Positions 37,841-47,035 of a stretch of 64,000 nucleotides of DNA are shown here, piece by piece. The DNA lies in contig NZ_CP025624.1 of NCBI RefSeq assembly GCF_002874965.1, forward strand, positions 2,728,001-2,792,000. The letters are read 5' to 3'. Below the pieces are notes generated by a model that did not search any database, had not been told where the DNA came from, and saw only the letters and a list, made by a program, of their open reading frames with translations. The position numbers and the translations under genes are program-made. This DNA is from Pseudomonas sp. NC02 (GTDB taxonomy: Bacteria > Pseudomonadota > Gammaproteobacteria > Pseudomonadales > Pseudomonadaceae). Numbering within the stretch: position 1 is the first letter of the stretch; every line of letters begins with the position of its first letter.

Positions 37841-38503
37841 ATGTACATTCCCGAACACTTCGCAGAGCACCGCCCGGAACAGTTGCACCGAATTATCCGC
37901 GACAATCCGCTGGGCATCCTCGTTACTGAGGGTGAATCCGGCATGGATGCGGACCACATTCCCTTTGAACTCGATACCGGCCACGGAACATACGGGTTGC
38001 TGACCGCTCATGTGGCCCGCGCCAATCCTGTGTGGCAACGTTGCGCCGGCGGCACGCCTGTCATGGTGATCTTCAGGGGGGCAGAAGGCTACATTTCGCC
38101 CAACTGGTATGCGTCCAAACACGAAACGCATCGCCAGGTTCCCACATGGAACTACGAGGTGGTGCATGTGCATGGCGTCATGCGCGTGATGTCGGAAGAA
38201 AAGCTCCTGCGCCGCACCCTGGCCCAGCTGACTCGCCACCAGGAGTCCAAGGAGATCAAGCCCTGGAAGATGGGCGATGCGCCGCGTGAATATCTGGACG
38301 AGATGGTGTCGAGAGTTGTCGGTATCGAGATCGAAATGCAGTGCGTTGAATGCAAGCGCAAGCTCAATCAAAACAAGTCGCACGCTGATCGCTTGTCTGC
38401 GATCGCGCACTTGCGCGAGCGCGGGCACGTTGAGCTTTCTTCGATAATGCTGGCCAACCTTGAGCAGCCGGATCAGGGGGCAGCACCGTGGACCTTGAGT
38501 TGA
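37841..38503 (+). CDS. PaiB-like FMN-binding negative regulator
   Basis: 220 residues. The family signature is clear throughout: start 'MYIPEHFAE', 'GTYGLLTAHVARANPVWQ', 'VMVIFRGAEGYISPNWYASK', 'VPTWNYEVVHVHG', and the C-terminal 'KLNQNKSHADR'. It has a split-barrel flavin-binding fold; in Bacillus PaiB acts as a transcriptional repressor, while its role in Pseudomonas is less certain. Its 3' end overlaps the exporter gene by 16 bases, so the two are one operon, probably controlled by the divergent MocR regulator. Confidence 0.9.
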   Translation: MYIPEHFAEHRPEQLHRIIRDNPLGILVTEGESGMDADHIPFELDTGHGTYGLLTAHVARANPVWQRCAGGTPVMVIFRGAEGYISPNWYASKHETHRQVPTWNYEVVHVHGVMRVMSEEKLLRRTLAQLTRHQESKEIKPWKMGDAPREYLDEMVSRVVGIEIEMQCVECKRKLNQNKSHADRLSAIAHLRERGHVELSSIMLANLEQPDQGAAPWTLS

Positions 38504-39252
38504 CCACCACCACGATTCTGGTGACCTTCGCCGGAGTTTTTTTGATCTGCTTTATGAAAGGTGCCTTCGGTGGAGGCTTCTCCATTGTCGGCATTCCGCT
38601 GCTGTCGCTGGTGATGGATCCGCTCACAGCCGGCGGACTGCTAGCGCCGTTGTTTATCGCGATGGACCTGTTCGGCCTGCGTTACTGGAAGCCATCCACT
38701 TGGTCTAAACCCGACTTGGTGCTGTTGTTACCAGGTCTGATTGTCGGCATCGGTGTCGGCTATCTACTCTTTCGCGTCATGGATCACCGCGCAGTCGCGT
38801 TAGTGATGGCGGCGGTTACCCTGATTTTTGTCGGCCTCTGGTTCAAAACCGGTGGGGAAATCAGGGTCAGCCAGCGCTCATCGCTCAAGGCGGTGTCCGC
38901 AGGCGTCACCTCTGGGATCACGACTATGGTCGCGCATTCTGGTGGGCCACCATTAGCGATGTACCTGTTGCCGCTCGGTCTAAGCAAGAAAACCTATGCC
39001 GGCACCACCAGCATGTTCTTTACCGTAGGCAATCTGCTCAAGGCAGTGCCTTGGCTGCTGTTAGCCAGGCCCACCGGTAACGTGCTAAGCCTGATGGTCA
39101 TCTGCCTGTTAGCAGTTCCAAGTGGTGTCTGGCTGGGCTGGCGACTGCACACCAAGCTGGATCAACGCCAGATGTACCTTGCCTGCTACTGCCTGCTCGT
39201 AGTCACGGCGGTAAAACTTCTGTGGGACGGCATAAGTGGCTATATCGTCTGA
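38488..39252 (+). CDS. TauE/SafE-family anion exporter
   Basis: 254 residues from a GTG at 38488 inside the end of the PaiB-like gene. About eight hydrophobic segments. The family motif 'FMKGAFGGGFSIVGIPLLSLVMDP' is near residue 20, and its internal repeat 'GVTSGITTMVAHSGGPPLAMYLLPLG' is near residue 135. Such proteins move sulfite, sulfonates or other organic anions across the inner membrane. The actual substrate here is unknown; the PaiB/MocR neighbours suggest an amino-compound link, which is weak. Confidence 0.88.
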   Translation: MDLELTTTTILVTFAGVFLICFMKGAFGGGFSIVGIPLLSLVMDPLTAGGLLAPLFIAMDLFGLRYWKPSTWSKPDLVLLLPGLIVGIGVGYLLFRVMDHRAVALVMAAVTLIFVGLWFKTGGEIRVSQRSSLKAVSAGVTSGITTMVAHSGGPPLAMYLLPLGLSKKTYAGTTSMFFTVGNLLKAVPWLLLARPTGNVLSLMVICLLAVPSGVWLGWRLHTKLDQRQMYLACYCLLVVTAVKLLWDGISGYIV

Positions 39253-39393
39253 AAATGCCTCACCACTATGAGGCCCAACGTTACGGCCATTATCCGACTG
39301 GCTGCCAACGGAATGTTAGCAGTCAGAGGCCGTTCAAATGGCCTGTGACACTAGGATGCTCTGCTCGGCTAGGCGTGCTTCATCGAGCTAAAA

Positions 39394-39612
39394 TTAGCGC
39401 TTGAGGACTTCGTCAGGGTAGTAACCGAGCATCTGAACTGGACGCAGATACTCAGACGGCGCTCCGAGCAATTTAATCGAGCTGCTTAGAGTGACGAAGT
39501 TGAGATTGAGCGGCGGCGTAATATCACCGGCATTGCGTGCCGTCGCTTGAGCCTCATCGAGTGCCTCGGAGATGCTGTTGATTGCAGCTCCGGAACACTC
39601 CGAGGAAGGCAT
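39394..39612 (-). CDS. Short hypothetical ORF, possibly a gene fragment
   Basis: 72 residues from the ATG at 39612. 'GAPSEYLRPVQMLGYYPDEVLKR' at the end has a protein-like composition, but no family was recognised and there is no strong ribosome-binding site. The flanking stretches, 39,253-39,393 and 39,613-39,687, show no other feature. It may be the tail of a decayed gene. Confidence 0.3.
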   Translation of the reverse strand: MPSSECSGAAINSISEALDEAQATARNAGDITPPLNLNFVTLSSSIKLLGAPSEYLRPVQMLGYYPDEVLKR

Positions 39613-39687
39613 CACACAGCATTTGTGTGAACTGGCTTGCCTGCATTTTGGCTGAGCCGAATTCGGACTAAGCGGCAGTAAAACCGA

Positions 39688-40887
39688 TCAGGGCTTGGAC
39701 AAGCTCCTGAACCCAGCTTGGCCACCCACCTTAACAACCAACCAGGCCAGCAGCACCAATCCCAAGGTTGCCCAGGGGATCGATCCCACGCCTGTCGTCT
39801 CAAGCAGTACACCGCCCACTACGGCACTGCCCGCAAACGCGAGGTTCAGCACGGTCACCAGCATCGACTGAGCCACATCGGCACCGTCGGCAGCAGCATT
39901 CGCCAAAGCTGTCTGTAGCAGGGCCGGTGCACCGCTGTAACTCAGGCCCCAGGCAGCCATCGCCACATAAACCGCTATGGCAGGCAAGCCACCCAACGCC
40001 AATGCAAGCGATACCAGCGCAAACCCGGCCAGGCTCAACAGCACCAACCGCCGCAGCCAGCGGTCAATCAATAGCCCAGTGAGCCAGATACCCACGAGAG
40101 CCGCAATGCCGAACGCAAGCAATGCCTGCTCGACCTGTCCATCCAACCCGACCGATGCCAGGAATGCCGCAATATAGGTGTAGAGCATGTAATGAGCCAT
40201 GATCCACAGCATAACTACCGTCAGCACCGGTCGCACGCCTGGCCTGCAAAAAACGTGACCCAGGGACAAGCGCTGGCCAGCCCGTTGCCCGGCAAAGTCA
40301 GGGACATTCAGCCGAATCCAAACCATCAGCGCCAGGCTCAACGCCGCTAGCAGCCCGAACACATTGCGCCAACCGATCTGTTCACCCAGCCAGACACTCA
40401 GTGGTACGCCCAGCGCCAAGGCGACGGGGATACCCAGCATAGCCACTGCCATCGCGCGGCCTTGCAAGGGCGCGGCGACCATGCGTCGCGCATAACCGGC
40501 CAACAGGCTCCACGCCACACCAGTGGCGACCCCGACGATCAGGCGCGCGACCAGGGTGAGGGCAAAATACGGCGACAAGGCAGTTACCGCGTTGCACAAA
40601 CAGAACACCCCCACTGTCAGTAATAACACAAGGCGCCGTGGCCAACCTTGCAAGGCCAAGGTCAAGGGAACGGCCGCCAGCCCGGAACCGAGGGCACACG
40701 CGGTGACCCATTGCCCCGCCCATGCCTGGGAAACCTCAAACGTGTCGGAGATGTGTGGCAACAGGCCGGCGGGTACGCTCTCGTTGGCAGTGGCGATAAA
40801 ACTCGCGGTGGTCAGGGCCAGTAAGCCAGTGATAGGTAGTTCTGAGGACGGCGGGGGGGTGGGTTGAATCGATTCTTCGCGGTTCAT
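39688..40887 (-). CDS. MFS drug/metabolite efflux transporter (DHA1 family)
   Basis: 399 residues with 12 predicted membrane helices. The MFS motif A equivalent is degenerate between helices 2 and 3 ('LQGWPRRLVLLLTVG'). Motif 'RLIVGVATGVAWSLLAGYARRM' marks helix 4, and 'GIPVALALGVPLSVWLGEQIGWRNVF' the antiporter region of helices 5-6. It resembles AraJ/YdhP-like proton-driven exporters. It is divergent from a LysR-type regulator 98 bases away, which probably controls it. Confidence 0.88.
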   Translation of the reverse strand: MNREESIQPTPPPSSELPITGLLALTTASFIATANESVPAGLLPHISDTFEVSQAWAGQWVTACALGSGLAAVPLTLALQGWPRRLVLLLTVGVFCLCNAVTALSPYFALTLVARLIVGVATGVAWSLLAGYARRMVAAPLQGRAMAVAMLGIPVALALGVPLSVWLGEQIGWRNVFGLLAALSLALMVWIRLNVPDFAGQRAGQRLSLGHVFCRPGVRPVLTVVMLWIMAHYMLYTYIAAFLASVGLDGQVEQALLAFGIAALVGIWLTGLLIDRWLRRLVLLSLAGFALVSLALALGGLPAIAVYVAMAAWGLSYSGAPALLQTALANAAADGADVAQSMLVTVLNLAFAGSAVVGGVLLETTGVGSIPWATLGLVLLAWLVVKVGGQAGFRSLSKP

Positions 40888-40955
40888 GAGCTTGCTCGAA
40901 AAACAGGTGAGGCCTGATTGTGATGAAGTGTCTGTGATTTGATAATTGGTCTAGA

Positions 40956-40974
40956 ATTTGATGCTTAATCAAAT
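40956..40974. promoter_or_regulatory. Candidate LysR operator between MFS and LysR genes
   Basis: ATTTGAT-GCTTA-ATCAAAT is a perfect 7+5+7 palindrome containing a T-N11-A core, 12 bases upstream of the LysR-type gene start. The position is normal for an autoregulatory LysR recognition site that also serves the divergent transporter. Confidence 0.6.
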
Positions 40975-40985
40975 CTGGATTGAAG

Positions 40986-41927
40986 ATGGCCACTGATCGA
41001 TTGGGGGACATGCGCTTGTTCGTTGAGGCTGCCGACCTCGGCAGTCTTTCAGCCGCTGGACGCAAGTTGGGGTTGTCGCCGGCGGCGGCCAGCGCACGGT
41101 TACTCAAGTTGGAGGCGGCGCTGCATACCCGCTTGTTTGATCGCACAACCCGCCAACTGCGCCTGACTGATGAAGGCCGGTTCTATCTGCAGCAATGCTG
41201 GGTCGCCTTGCGCGCCATTGATGAGGCGGAGGCGGGGTTGCAGGCGAGTCAGCAGGAAGTACGCGGTAAAGTCCGTCTGTCTGCCTCTACTGACTTTGGC
41301 CGTCACCTGCTTAATGATTGGCTCGAGACCTTTTGCGCGCAGCATCCGCAGTTGAAGGTGGCGCTGACCTTGTCGGACGCTATGTCTAACCTGGTACAGG
41401 ACGATGTCGACCTGGCCATTCGTTTCGGCCCACTGCGTGATAGCTCGTTGATCGCCCGGCAACTGGCACCCAACTGGCGGGTGCTTTGTGCCTCGCCGGA
41501 CTACCTGGCGAGCCACGGCGAGCCGCAGACGCCGGCCGAGCTCACCGGGCATAAATTTATTCTGCTGGTGACTCCGGCGGGTCCTTTAAACACCTTTCAT
41601 TTCAGGGTGGACGGCCAGACATGGAACCACAGTGTGCCATTGGAAAACGCCTGGGAAACCAACGATGGCGCCGTGGCACGTACTTGGGCATTGGCCGGTC
41701 ATGGCATTGCACGCAAGACCATTTGGGACGCAGCAGCGGATATCCGTGCCGGGCGGTTGAAGGTGCTGCTGCCTGACTATTGCGTAGCAGAAGCTGGGGT
41801 GTTTGCGGTGCTGCATGGCAATCGGTACCGAATTGCCAGAGTGCGGGTCCTGTTGGACTTTCTGGTGGAGCGTTTCAAATGTGCCACCGAGGAACTTCTG
41901 CGCGACGTCGATGTGCCGAGGTTTTAA
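40986..41927 (+). CDS. LysR-family transcriptional regulator
   Basis: 313 residues from the ATG at 40986 (an in-frame TTG lies 6 bases earlier). The N-terminal helix-turn-helix is typical: 'DMRLFVEAADLGSLSAAGRKLGLSPAAASARLLKLEAALHTRLFDRTTRQLRLTDEG'. The effector domain includes 'GKVRLSASTDFGRHLL' and 'DDVDLAIRFGPLRDSSLIARQL', characteristic of the CrgA/DmlR-like branch. Its divergent position suggests that it controls the MFS exporter gene. Confidence 0.92.
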   Translation: MATDRLGDMRLFVEAADLGSLSAAGRKLGLSPAAASARLLKLEAALHTRLFDRTTRQLRLTDEGRFYLQQCWVALRAIDEAEAGLQASQQEVRGKVRLSASTDFGRHLLNDWLETFCAQHPQLKVALTLSDAMSNLVQDDVDLAIRFGPLRDSSLIARQLAPNWRVLCASPDYLASHGEPQTPAELTGHKFILLVTPAGPLNTFHFRVDGQTWNHSVPLENAWETNDGAVARTWALAGHGIARKTIWDAAADIRAGRLKVLLPDYCVAEAGVFAVLHGNRYRIARVRVLLDFLVERFKCATEELLRDVDVPRF

Positions 41928-42029
41928 ATGAATATGAACAGCTCTGGCTGACTTACCATTTTCGCCATAGGCGCAGCAGCTTTTAACATCTACCGTTCGC
42001 ACAAGCGGAAGGTAGATTACGAATCTGTT

Positions 42030-42836
42030 TCAACCATCTGCCAAGCGGTACAGCGCCTGAGCATGAGACGCCGCCAGCCCAATGCGCTGCAAATTACGGC
42101 GACTCTGTGAACTTGGAAGCGCAGTTGCAGCAATCACCAGGCTGCCGTGCTTCTTTGCTTGCTCTATCCGGTGAGATATCAGCGCTCCATGATAGCCCAA
42201 GCCTCGTGCATTTTTTCGAGTGGCAGCCGTGCCCAGGTAGGCAACGCCATTGGTGGCCAGGTACATCAACGCGCCTGCAACGACTTGCCCATCAGCTTTA
42301 AGGACGTAGATTTTCAGGCGTTCATTCGACATCAGTCCTGCAAAACAAGCCTGGCTCAACTGACGATGCTCTGGCTTGGTATGAAAGCCACTCGCATGAA
42401 CTGCCGCGAACTCCGGGAGAGAGTCTGAAGTGGCCTCTTCGATGTTGAATAATTGGGGGGTCAACACCGCATCCTCGATGGGGCACGCAAGCTGCAGATG
42501 CGTCCACCCCCTCAAACGCTCGAATCGCTCCTCACCCACAAAAGCGAATTGCTCCAACGTCGAGGCTTTCCCGATAAGGGGCGTTACTGTTGAATACTCC
42601 GCTGACTCCTTGAGCAAGCTCAGCAGTGAAAGGGGGTTGCCGGTGCTGTCACCGTAGATACGATTGAACATCAGGCTAGGTGTTGCCTTCACCTGAAAGC
42701 ACGGAAAGGCCCCATTGAAAAACACACGAGCACCAAAAGGATTTCCACTAACCCGCGACAAGCTCTCAACGCGGGAACACAAGTACTCGCTTTCTGCGGC
42801 TTCGATGGCATGCGCCCATTCAACATCCATGTGCAT
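42030..42836 (-). CDS. GNAT-family acetyltransferase-like protein
   Basis: 268 residues from the ATG at 42836 (MHMDVEW), with AAAGAG just upstream; ATG 42830 is also possible. The C-terminal half carries the GNAT core: 'LKIYVLKADGQVVAGALMYLATNGVAYLGTAATRKNARGLGYHGALISHRIEQAKKHG', with 'RGLGYHG' in the acetyl-CoA loop position. The N-terminal half looks like a second, degenerate GNAT-like domain. The substrate is unknown. GC content is lower than in core genes. Confidence 0.75.
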   Translation of the reverse strand: MHMDVEWAHAIEAAESEYLCSRVESLSRVSGNPFGARVFFNGAFPCFQVKATPSLMFNRIYGDSTGNPLSLLSLLKESAEYSTVTPLIGKASTLEQFAFVGEERFERLRGWTHLQLACPIEDAVLTPQLFNIEEATSDSLPEFAAVHASGFHTKPEHRQLSQACFAGLMSNERLKIYVLKADGQVVAGALMYLATNGVAYLGTAATRKNARGLGYHGALISHRIEQAKKHGSLVIAATALPSSQSRRNLQRIGLAASHAQALYRLADG

Positions 42837-42921
42837 CGTCTCTTTGCAAGATTTCCAGGGAAGGTAGCGGTAAATCAACCCCTACGCACCTGGGAGGGCA
42901 GTGAAATAGATTGTCGGGCCA

Positions 42922-43074
42922 ATGGGAGAAGTTTGGGCATCTGCCACAGAAGAGACATCGCTTGGCTTGTCGATAATCGACCCGGCTGCGTACATGCTCA
43001 AAGCCAATCCGATGTGCGATGACTTGATGGAAGAGGCAAGCCGCTATGCGTTATCCGGCCCACGCTCAAAATGA
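42922..43074 (+). CDS. Possible 50-residue small protein or gene remnant
   Basis: Frame from ATG 42922 to TGA 43072-43074. The stretch 'DPAAYMLKANPMCDDLMEEA' reads like a real helical protein. There is no ribosome-binding site, so it may be the 3' end of a lost gene. The rest of 42,837-43,215 holds no other clear feature. Confidence 0.35.
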   Translation: MGEVWASATEETSLGLSIIDPAAYMLKANPMCDDLMEEASRYALSGPRSK

Positions 43075-43215
43075 ACACGCCACGTCCAAATAAAGGAGCA
43101 GAAAGGGCCCGATTCATTTGATTGAAACCCGATCTGCCCGTAGCGACGCTCACGCCTGGACTATCCATCCGCGTCAGAAGCAGCGCTTGAATCGAGCACC
43201 GGCCAATGCTCCCAC

Positions 43216-44712
43216 TCACTGATGAAACCGGCGCCCCAACGCATCCAACCGCACCGCAATCGGCGGTAACCGCTCACTGCTCCTGGCCAGCGTCTCCACA
43301 TCCTGCGCCGTATTCTGAGCGATGCTCTGCACCGACTGCAGCCGCCCGACAATCTCCACATTCGCCGTGGATTGCTCACGGGTGGTCGACACAATCCGCC
43401 CATTCAACTGGTCGATCTGCGAAATATCATTGCCCACCGCCCGCAGCATCTCCACCGCCAACTGACTGTCCTCCACGCAGCGCTCTACGCCTTGGCGACT
43501 GTCGTGCATGGCCTCTACCGCTTGCCGGCTGCCGTGTTGCAACCCTTCAATAATCGTCTTGATCTCCTGGGTCGACACCGCCGTGCGTTGCGCCAGGCTG
43601 CGTACCTCATCGGCGACCACGGCAAACCCGCGCCCTTGCTCACCCGCGCGGGCGGCTTCGATGGCGGCGTTGAGGGCCAGCAGGTTGGTCTGGTTGGCGA
43701 TGCTGTTGATCACCTCCAGCACCGAGCCGATCTGTTCGGCTTGCACGGCCAGCCCTTCGACCGTCTCGTTAGTGTCGTGGAGGCGGGTGGCGAGTTGAGT
43801 GATTTCCAGCTGGGCGCGGCCGACGCTTTCCTGGCCACGGATGATCTGCTGGCTGGCTTGCCCCGCGTGCTCGACGGCATGCTCCACGTGCACGGCGATA
43901 TGGCCCATGGCATCTTCCATGCGCTGCATGGAACCGGTCATCTGGGCGATTTCCGCCAGTTGGTGGCGCGCGCCTTTTTCCAGGGTGCCGCTGGCGTGAG
44001 CCAGCTCCTGACCGAGTTGGCCGAGGCCGTGGGAGTCACGGGCGACGCCGTCGATCAGGCCGGTGATCTGGGTCAGAAAGTGATCGAAACGGGTGGCAAG
44101 GGAGACATGCACTTTTTCCGGACTGCCCTTGACGGCCTCACCGCTGAACTGCGTGGTGACGGCGAGCATTTTTTCGAGCATTTCCTGGCTTTCTACCGCT
44201 TCGGTCTGGCTGTGCACCGCGAGGTAGAGCAGGGCGACCGTCTCCATCACCACGTAGAACGCGTGGATGAAAATCATGCTCCAGCCGCCGTGATGCTCCA
44301 TCACAAACACCGGGAAACCCTGATGCTGCAACGCATGAAACACCACGTGATGCACCGCGATGGTGACGGCGGCCACCAGGATAGGCAGCCAGTCGCGGTA
44401 GAACGTCAGCACCGCCAGCAGAGCGAAGATACCGAAATGCGATTCGATGACACCCTGGGCCTGGTTGATGTGCAACGCCGCCATCACCATCAGCCCAACG
44501 CCAAGGGCGCAACGCATCAGGCGGGTGCCGCCGATGACGCGATAGGCCAGGGTCAGCACCACGCTGGTGCCGCCGCCTATGAAAAGCGCTTGAAGCAGCG
44601 TGTCGTGCCAGAACGCCAGGCCGAGGGAGAAGAGGGTCATCAGCCAGATCAGGGCGAGCATGATGCGGTCGGCTTTGCGGTAGTGCTCGATGAAACGGGC
44701 TTGGGCAGGCAT
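43216..44712 (-). CDS. Methyl-accepting chemotaxis protein with multi-pass membrane sensor
   Basis: 498 residues. Residues 15-190 contain about six hydrophobic segments with no large periplasmic loop, an integral membrane sensor ('[32 protein letters not shown]'). The cytoplasmic signalling domain includes the highly conserved hairpin tip '[44 protein letters not shown]'. It should couple a membrane-borne or energy-related signal to CheA/CheW. Its 5' two-fifths and upstream region are duplicated at 55,108-56,072. Confidence 0.92.
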   Translation of the reverse strand: MPAQARFIEHYRKADRIMLALIWLMTLFSLGLAFWHDTLLQALFIGGGTSVVLTLAYRVIGGTRLMRCALGVGLMVMAALHINQAQGVIESHFGIFALLAVLTFYRDWLPILVAAVTIAVHHVVFHALQHQGFPVFVMEHHGGWSMIFIHAFYVVMETVALLYLAVHSQTEAVESQEMLEKMLAVTTQFSGEAVKGSPEKVHVSLATRFDHFLTQITGLIDGVARDSHGLGQLGQELAHASGTLEKGARHQLAEIAQMTGSMQRMEDAMGHIAVHVEHAVEHAGQASQQIIRGQESVGRAQLEITQLATRLHDTNETVEGLAVQAEQIGSVLEVINSIANQTNLLALNAAIEAARAGEQGRGFAVVADEVRSLAQRTAVSTQEIKTIIEGLQHGSRQAVEAMHDSRQGVERCVEDSQLAVEMLRAVGNDISQIDQLNGRIVSTTREQSTANVEIVGRLQSVQSIAQNTAQDVETLARSSERLPPIAVRLDALGRRFHQ

Positions 44713-44895
44713 TCACTCGTACTCCATGTGGACGGGCCGGGGTGAGGCAAGCATGCGACGTGCCATACGGGCATGCGGGGAGCGAATCGGGTGTGGGGGA
44801 GCGGGGGTTGATTGATGGTAGGAGGTTATCGGCGTTTTTGGGTGGGGCTTTAGGGGGGATAAGCCAGAAGCTGCTTGTTACGAGGGGCTGCAATC
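43916..44895. repeat. Long direct repeat, copy 1 (5' part of chemoreceptor gene and upstream)
   Basis: Nearly identical to 55,108-56,072 in the same orientation. Homology begins at TCCATGCGCTGCATGG and runs to GGGGCTGCAAT at the dispersed repeat near 44,895. The two copies start 11.19 kb apart. Confidence 0.9.
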
Positions 44896-45258
44896 GGCCA
44901 AAAGCGGCCACTTGCGAAGTGGCTCAAGCAGGCTCTCTTTGAGCCTTGAGGGTACTCAGGAGCTAGGCTCGAATCATCAAGCCTCTAGAGTGATGCAGTG
45001 CTATTACAGACAGGTATCGATTTGGGTAACGCGTCGTAACGTTGACCTGATCTCAAAATTGCGTCTACTTCACATATCAAGCGCTCACCGCAAGCAAACG
45101 AGGATTCTTCCAGGTGCTAAAAATGCCAGCGCACCGTTAAAAACTTATACATTATTTTTATGCTGTACAATAATTTCAACGCACCTTTCAACCCTGGTAA
45201 GTACCGATTTGAGAATATTTCTTCCTATTGGTGATATACGACCTTGAGATTTTGCTTG
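44713..45258. other. Chemoreceptor upstream region and start of AT-rich island
   Basis: 546 bases. The first ~180 are the chemoreceptor 5' flank (duplicated at 55.9-56.1 kb). At 44,881-44,913 lies a copy of the dispersed repeat (GGGGCTGCAATCGGCCAAAA). From about 44,950 the sequence becomes AT-rich, and no gene is evident up to the photolyase-like fragment. Confidence 0.6.
44881..44913 (+). repeat. Dispersed GGCC-core repeat at the island's left edge
   Basis: CGAGGGGCTGCAATCGGCCA then AAAGCGGCCACTT. It lies exactly where homology between the two chemoreceptor copies ends. Confidence 0.65.
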
Positions 45259-45468
45259 ATGAGCTCACATCGCCGGCTATGCTTTGTCTTGGGTGACCAA
45301 TTGTCGTTCGATCTCGCCTCTTTGCAGGGACTAAATAAAGCGAATGATACGGTACTGCTCGTGGAAGTAATGGAAGAGGCTAGAGATACGCAAACCCTAA
45401 GCATCAGAACGCCGAATTTCCCGATAATATTTAGGCATCAAGAATTAATCTCATTGCTGAGTGGCTAG
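45259..45468 (+). pseudogene. 5' fragment of a photolyase-related (DPRP/cryptochrome-like) gene
   Basis: Starts ATG 45259: 'RRLCFVLGDQLSFDLASLQGLNKANDTVLLVEVMEEAR' is a close match to the N-terminus of the deoxyribodipyrimidine-photolyase-related family (full length about 500 residues). After 'MEEAR' the frame loses the family pattern; an alternative frame gives 'YANPKHQ..' and then a stop, suggesting a frameshift followed by loss of the remaining ~430 residues. It is a remnant with no expected function. Confidence 0.7.
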
Positions 45469-45673
45469 ATAAGACTACGCAGATCCGGTTCGGTTTTCCA
45501 AAGCTGGAAGCCAATAAAGTGACGAAAACAGGCCGAAAATCTGTCGAGCCTTTTTGATTCGTTCAATTAGATCGTTACTACATAGTGAACGATCAAGCTA
45601 GAGGATGTACCACTTTAGCTGGCAGGCGAAAATCAGTTATATTGTTGACTAGTATCATATAGAAGAGCAAAAA

Positions 45674-46552
45674 ATGGACGGAAAGAGAATTCAGGATTAC
45701 TGGTCTAGCGAGGTTGATGCGCTCGTCAGGACGTATCAACAATTTGAAACGCTTATCCCAGCGCCACAGGGAGCAGGTGCAGCGCATCGAGGCGAGGATG
45801 GAAGGTTTGTTGAAGACCTTCTACGCGAATACCTCACTCGCCATCTGCCAAATGGGTTGGAAGTACTCACGGGGTTCATCCTGCGACCTGCTGTAAAAAC
45901 GGGGGAAAGTGGAAAAGAGCGGAAGGCTGAAATGGATTCACACTCAAAGCAACTTGATATTATTATTTTTGATTCAGGTAACTACCCGGTATTTCAACGT
46001 TTTGGAAATAGTGTAATTGTTCCGCCCGAAGGCGTGGTGGGAGTAATTTCCGTGAAGAAGCACTTAAACGACGGTGATGTAAAGAAAGAGTGCGCGGCTT
46101 TGTTCGAAGCCGCGACGCTTTGTGAAACTTTAGCTTCCAATGATAGAAATGATAAAGTGCGCGGTCCCTATCTTGCGATAGTCTCAGTAAGATCTAATAT
46201 CGAAAAGATAAAAACAGACGTTTTAGATTGGGTATTCACTAGTACGCAGGAAGCTTACGCGGGTCAGTCTGGCGTCACCTTTGATAAGTTAGTCGGATTT
46301 ATCGGAGCACTTGATGAATGGAGCATTTTCAAACGGCGCCCAGCTAAGACACTGATTGAGGCAGAGTATGTTGGATTTAAGCATCAGCATGGAGAGTCCC
46401 ATCTCGGGCTACAATTTCTTTTAACTGGAATACTCAGCGTCTTTTATGACGAAACGCGCCGAAATATGAGAAGGCCAGGCTATACCGCTTTTCCATCCGG
46501 ACGCGCGCACGACAAGAAATTGGGAGCAGTCCCTTGCAAGCTTTTACGTTAA
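45674..46552 (+). CDS. DUF6602-family protein, nuclease-like
   Basis: 292 residues. The central part 'SKQLDIIIFD' (D95, D100), 'VIVPPEGVVGVISVKKHL' (E119, K128, K129) resembles the strand-loop-strand core of PD-(D/E)XK nuclease-like folds found in DUF6602 proteins. The usual acidic residue two before the lysine is a Ser here (S126), so activity is uncertain. Such proteins often sit in bacterial defence islands, with unproven function. The ATG at 45674 has GAAGAG before it. No operon partner lies on the same strand. It is AT-rich compared with the core. Confidence 0.65.
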   Translation: MDGKRIQDYWSSEVDALVRTYQQFETLIPAPQGAGAAHRGEDGRFVEDLLREYLTRHLPNGLEVLTGFILRPAVKTGESGKERKAEMDSHSKQLDIIIFDSGNYPVFQRFGNSVIVPPEGVVGVISVKKHLNDGDVKKECAALFEAATLCETLASNDRNDKVRGPYLAIVSVRSNIEKIKTDVLDWVFTSTQEAYAGQSGVTFDKLVGFIGALDEWSIFKRRPAKTLIEAEYVGFKHQHGESHLGLQFLLTGILSVFYDETRRNMRRPGYTAFPSGRAHDKKLGAVPCKLLR

Positions 46553-47035
46553 GGATTGCCATTAATCATTCAGTAAGTTTTCTCAATCCAATGTTCAGTA
46601 GCTAATCTTAAAACTCACAGGAATAAAATACGCTAACATTACATAAGCAGGTTCTATCTCGATAACTGGACCCTAGTGGGTTTCGATGATAAAACCAATA
46701 TCACGGGCAATTAAAAAACTTTAGACATTCTTCTAGAAATAGCGAAGATCTATCACCAACCGCCGCGCAAGAGAGGTCTTCAGTTCCTTATCGTTTTAGA
46801 TCCTCCACACGCGCAGCAAAGGAACGATCTGCGTCAATTAAGCGTAGGGCTCAAAACTAATTTGGAATGGCTGTGCGGAGCGCTTGATGCAACACTTCCA
46901 GTTTAAGCGTGGGAAAGATTCATGCCTGCACGGACTGCTTTCGGCCAAAAGCGGACAGTTATGCTGGGTTAGCTACCCTTCCTTGTAGCTTGATGGCGTC
47001 TACGAAACTAGGGGCGATTTAAAGCACGCCGTTTT
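46553..47035. other. Intergenic region with a possible headless coding remnant
   Basis: Within it, frame 46,715-46,906 (+) is open for 63 codons after a stop, ends with TAA, and has protein-like composition ('RGLQFLIVLDPPHAQQRN') but no start codon. It is probably a decayed gene tail of unknown family. A dispersed repeat copy lies at 46,927-46,960 (GCACGGACTGCTTTCGGCCA). Confidence 0.4.

Noticed and set aside
43372..44745. A 457-residue plus-strand frame opposite the chemoreceptor
   Set aside because: Antisense shadow; the minus strand has the unmistakable chemoreceptor hairpin.
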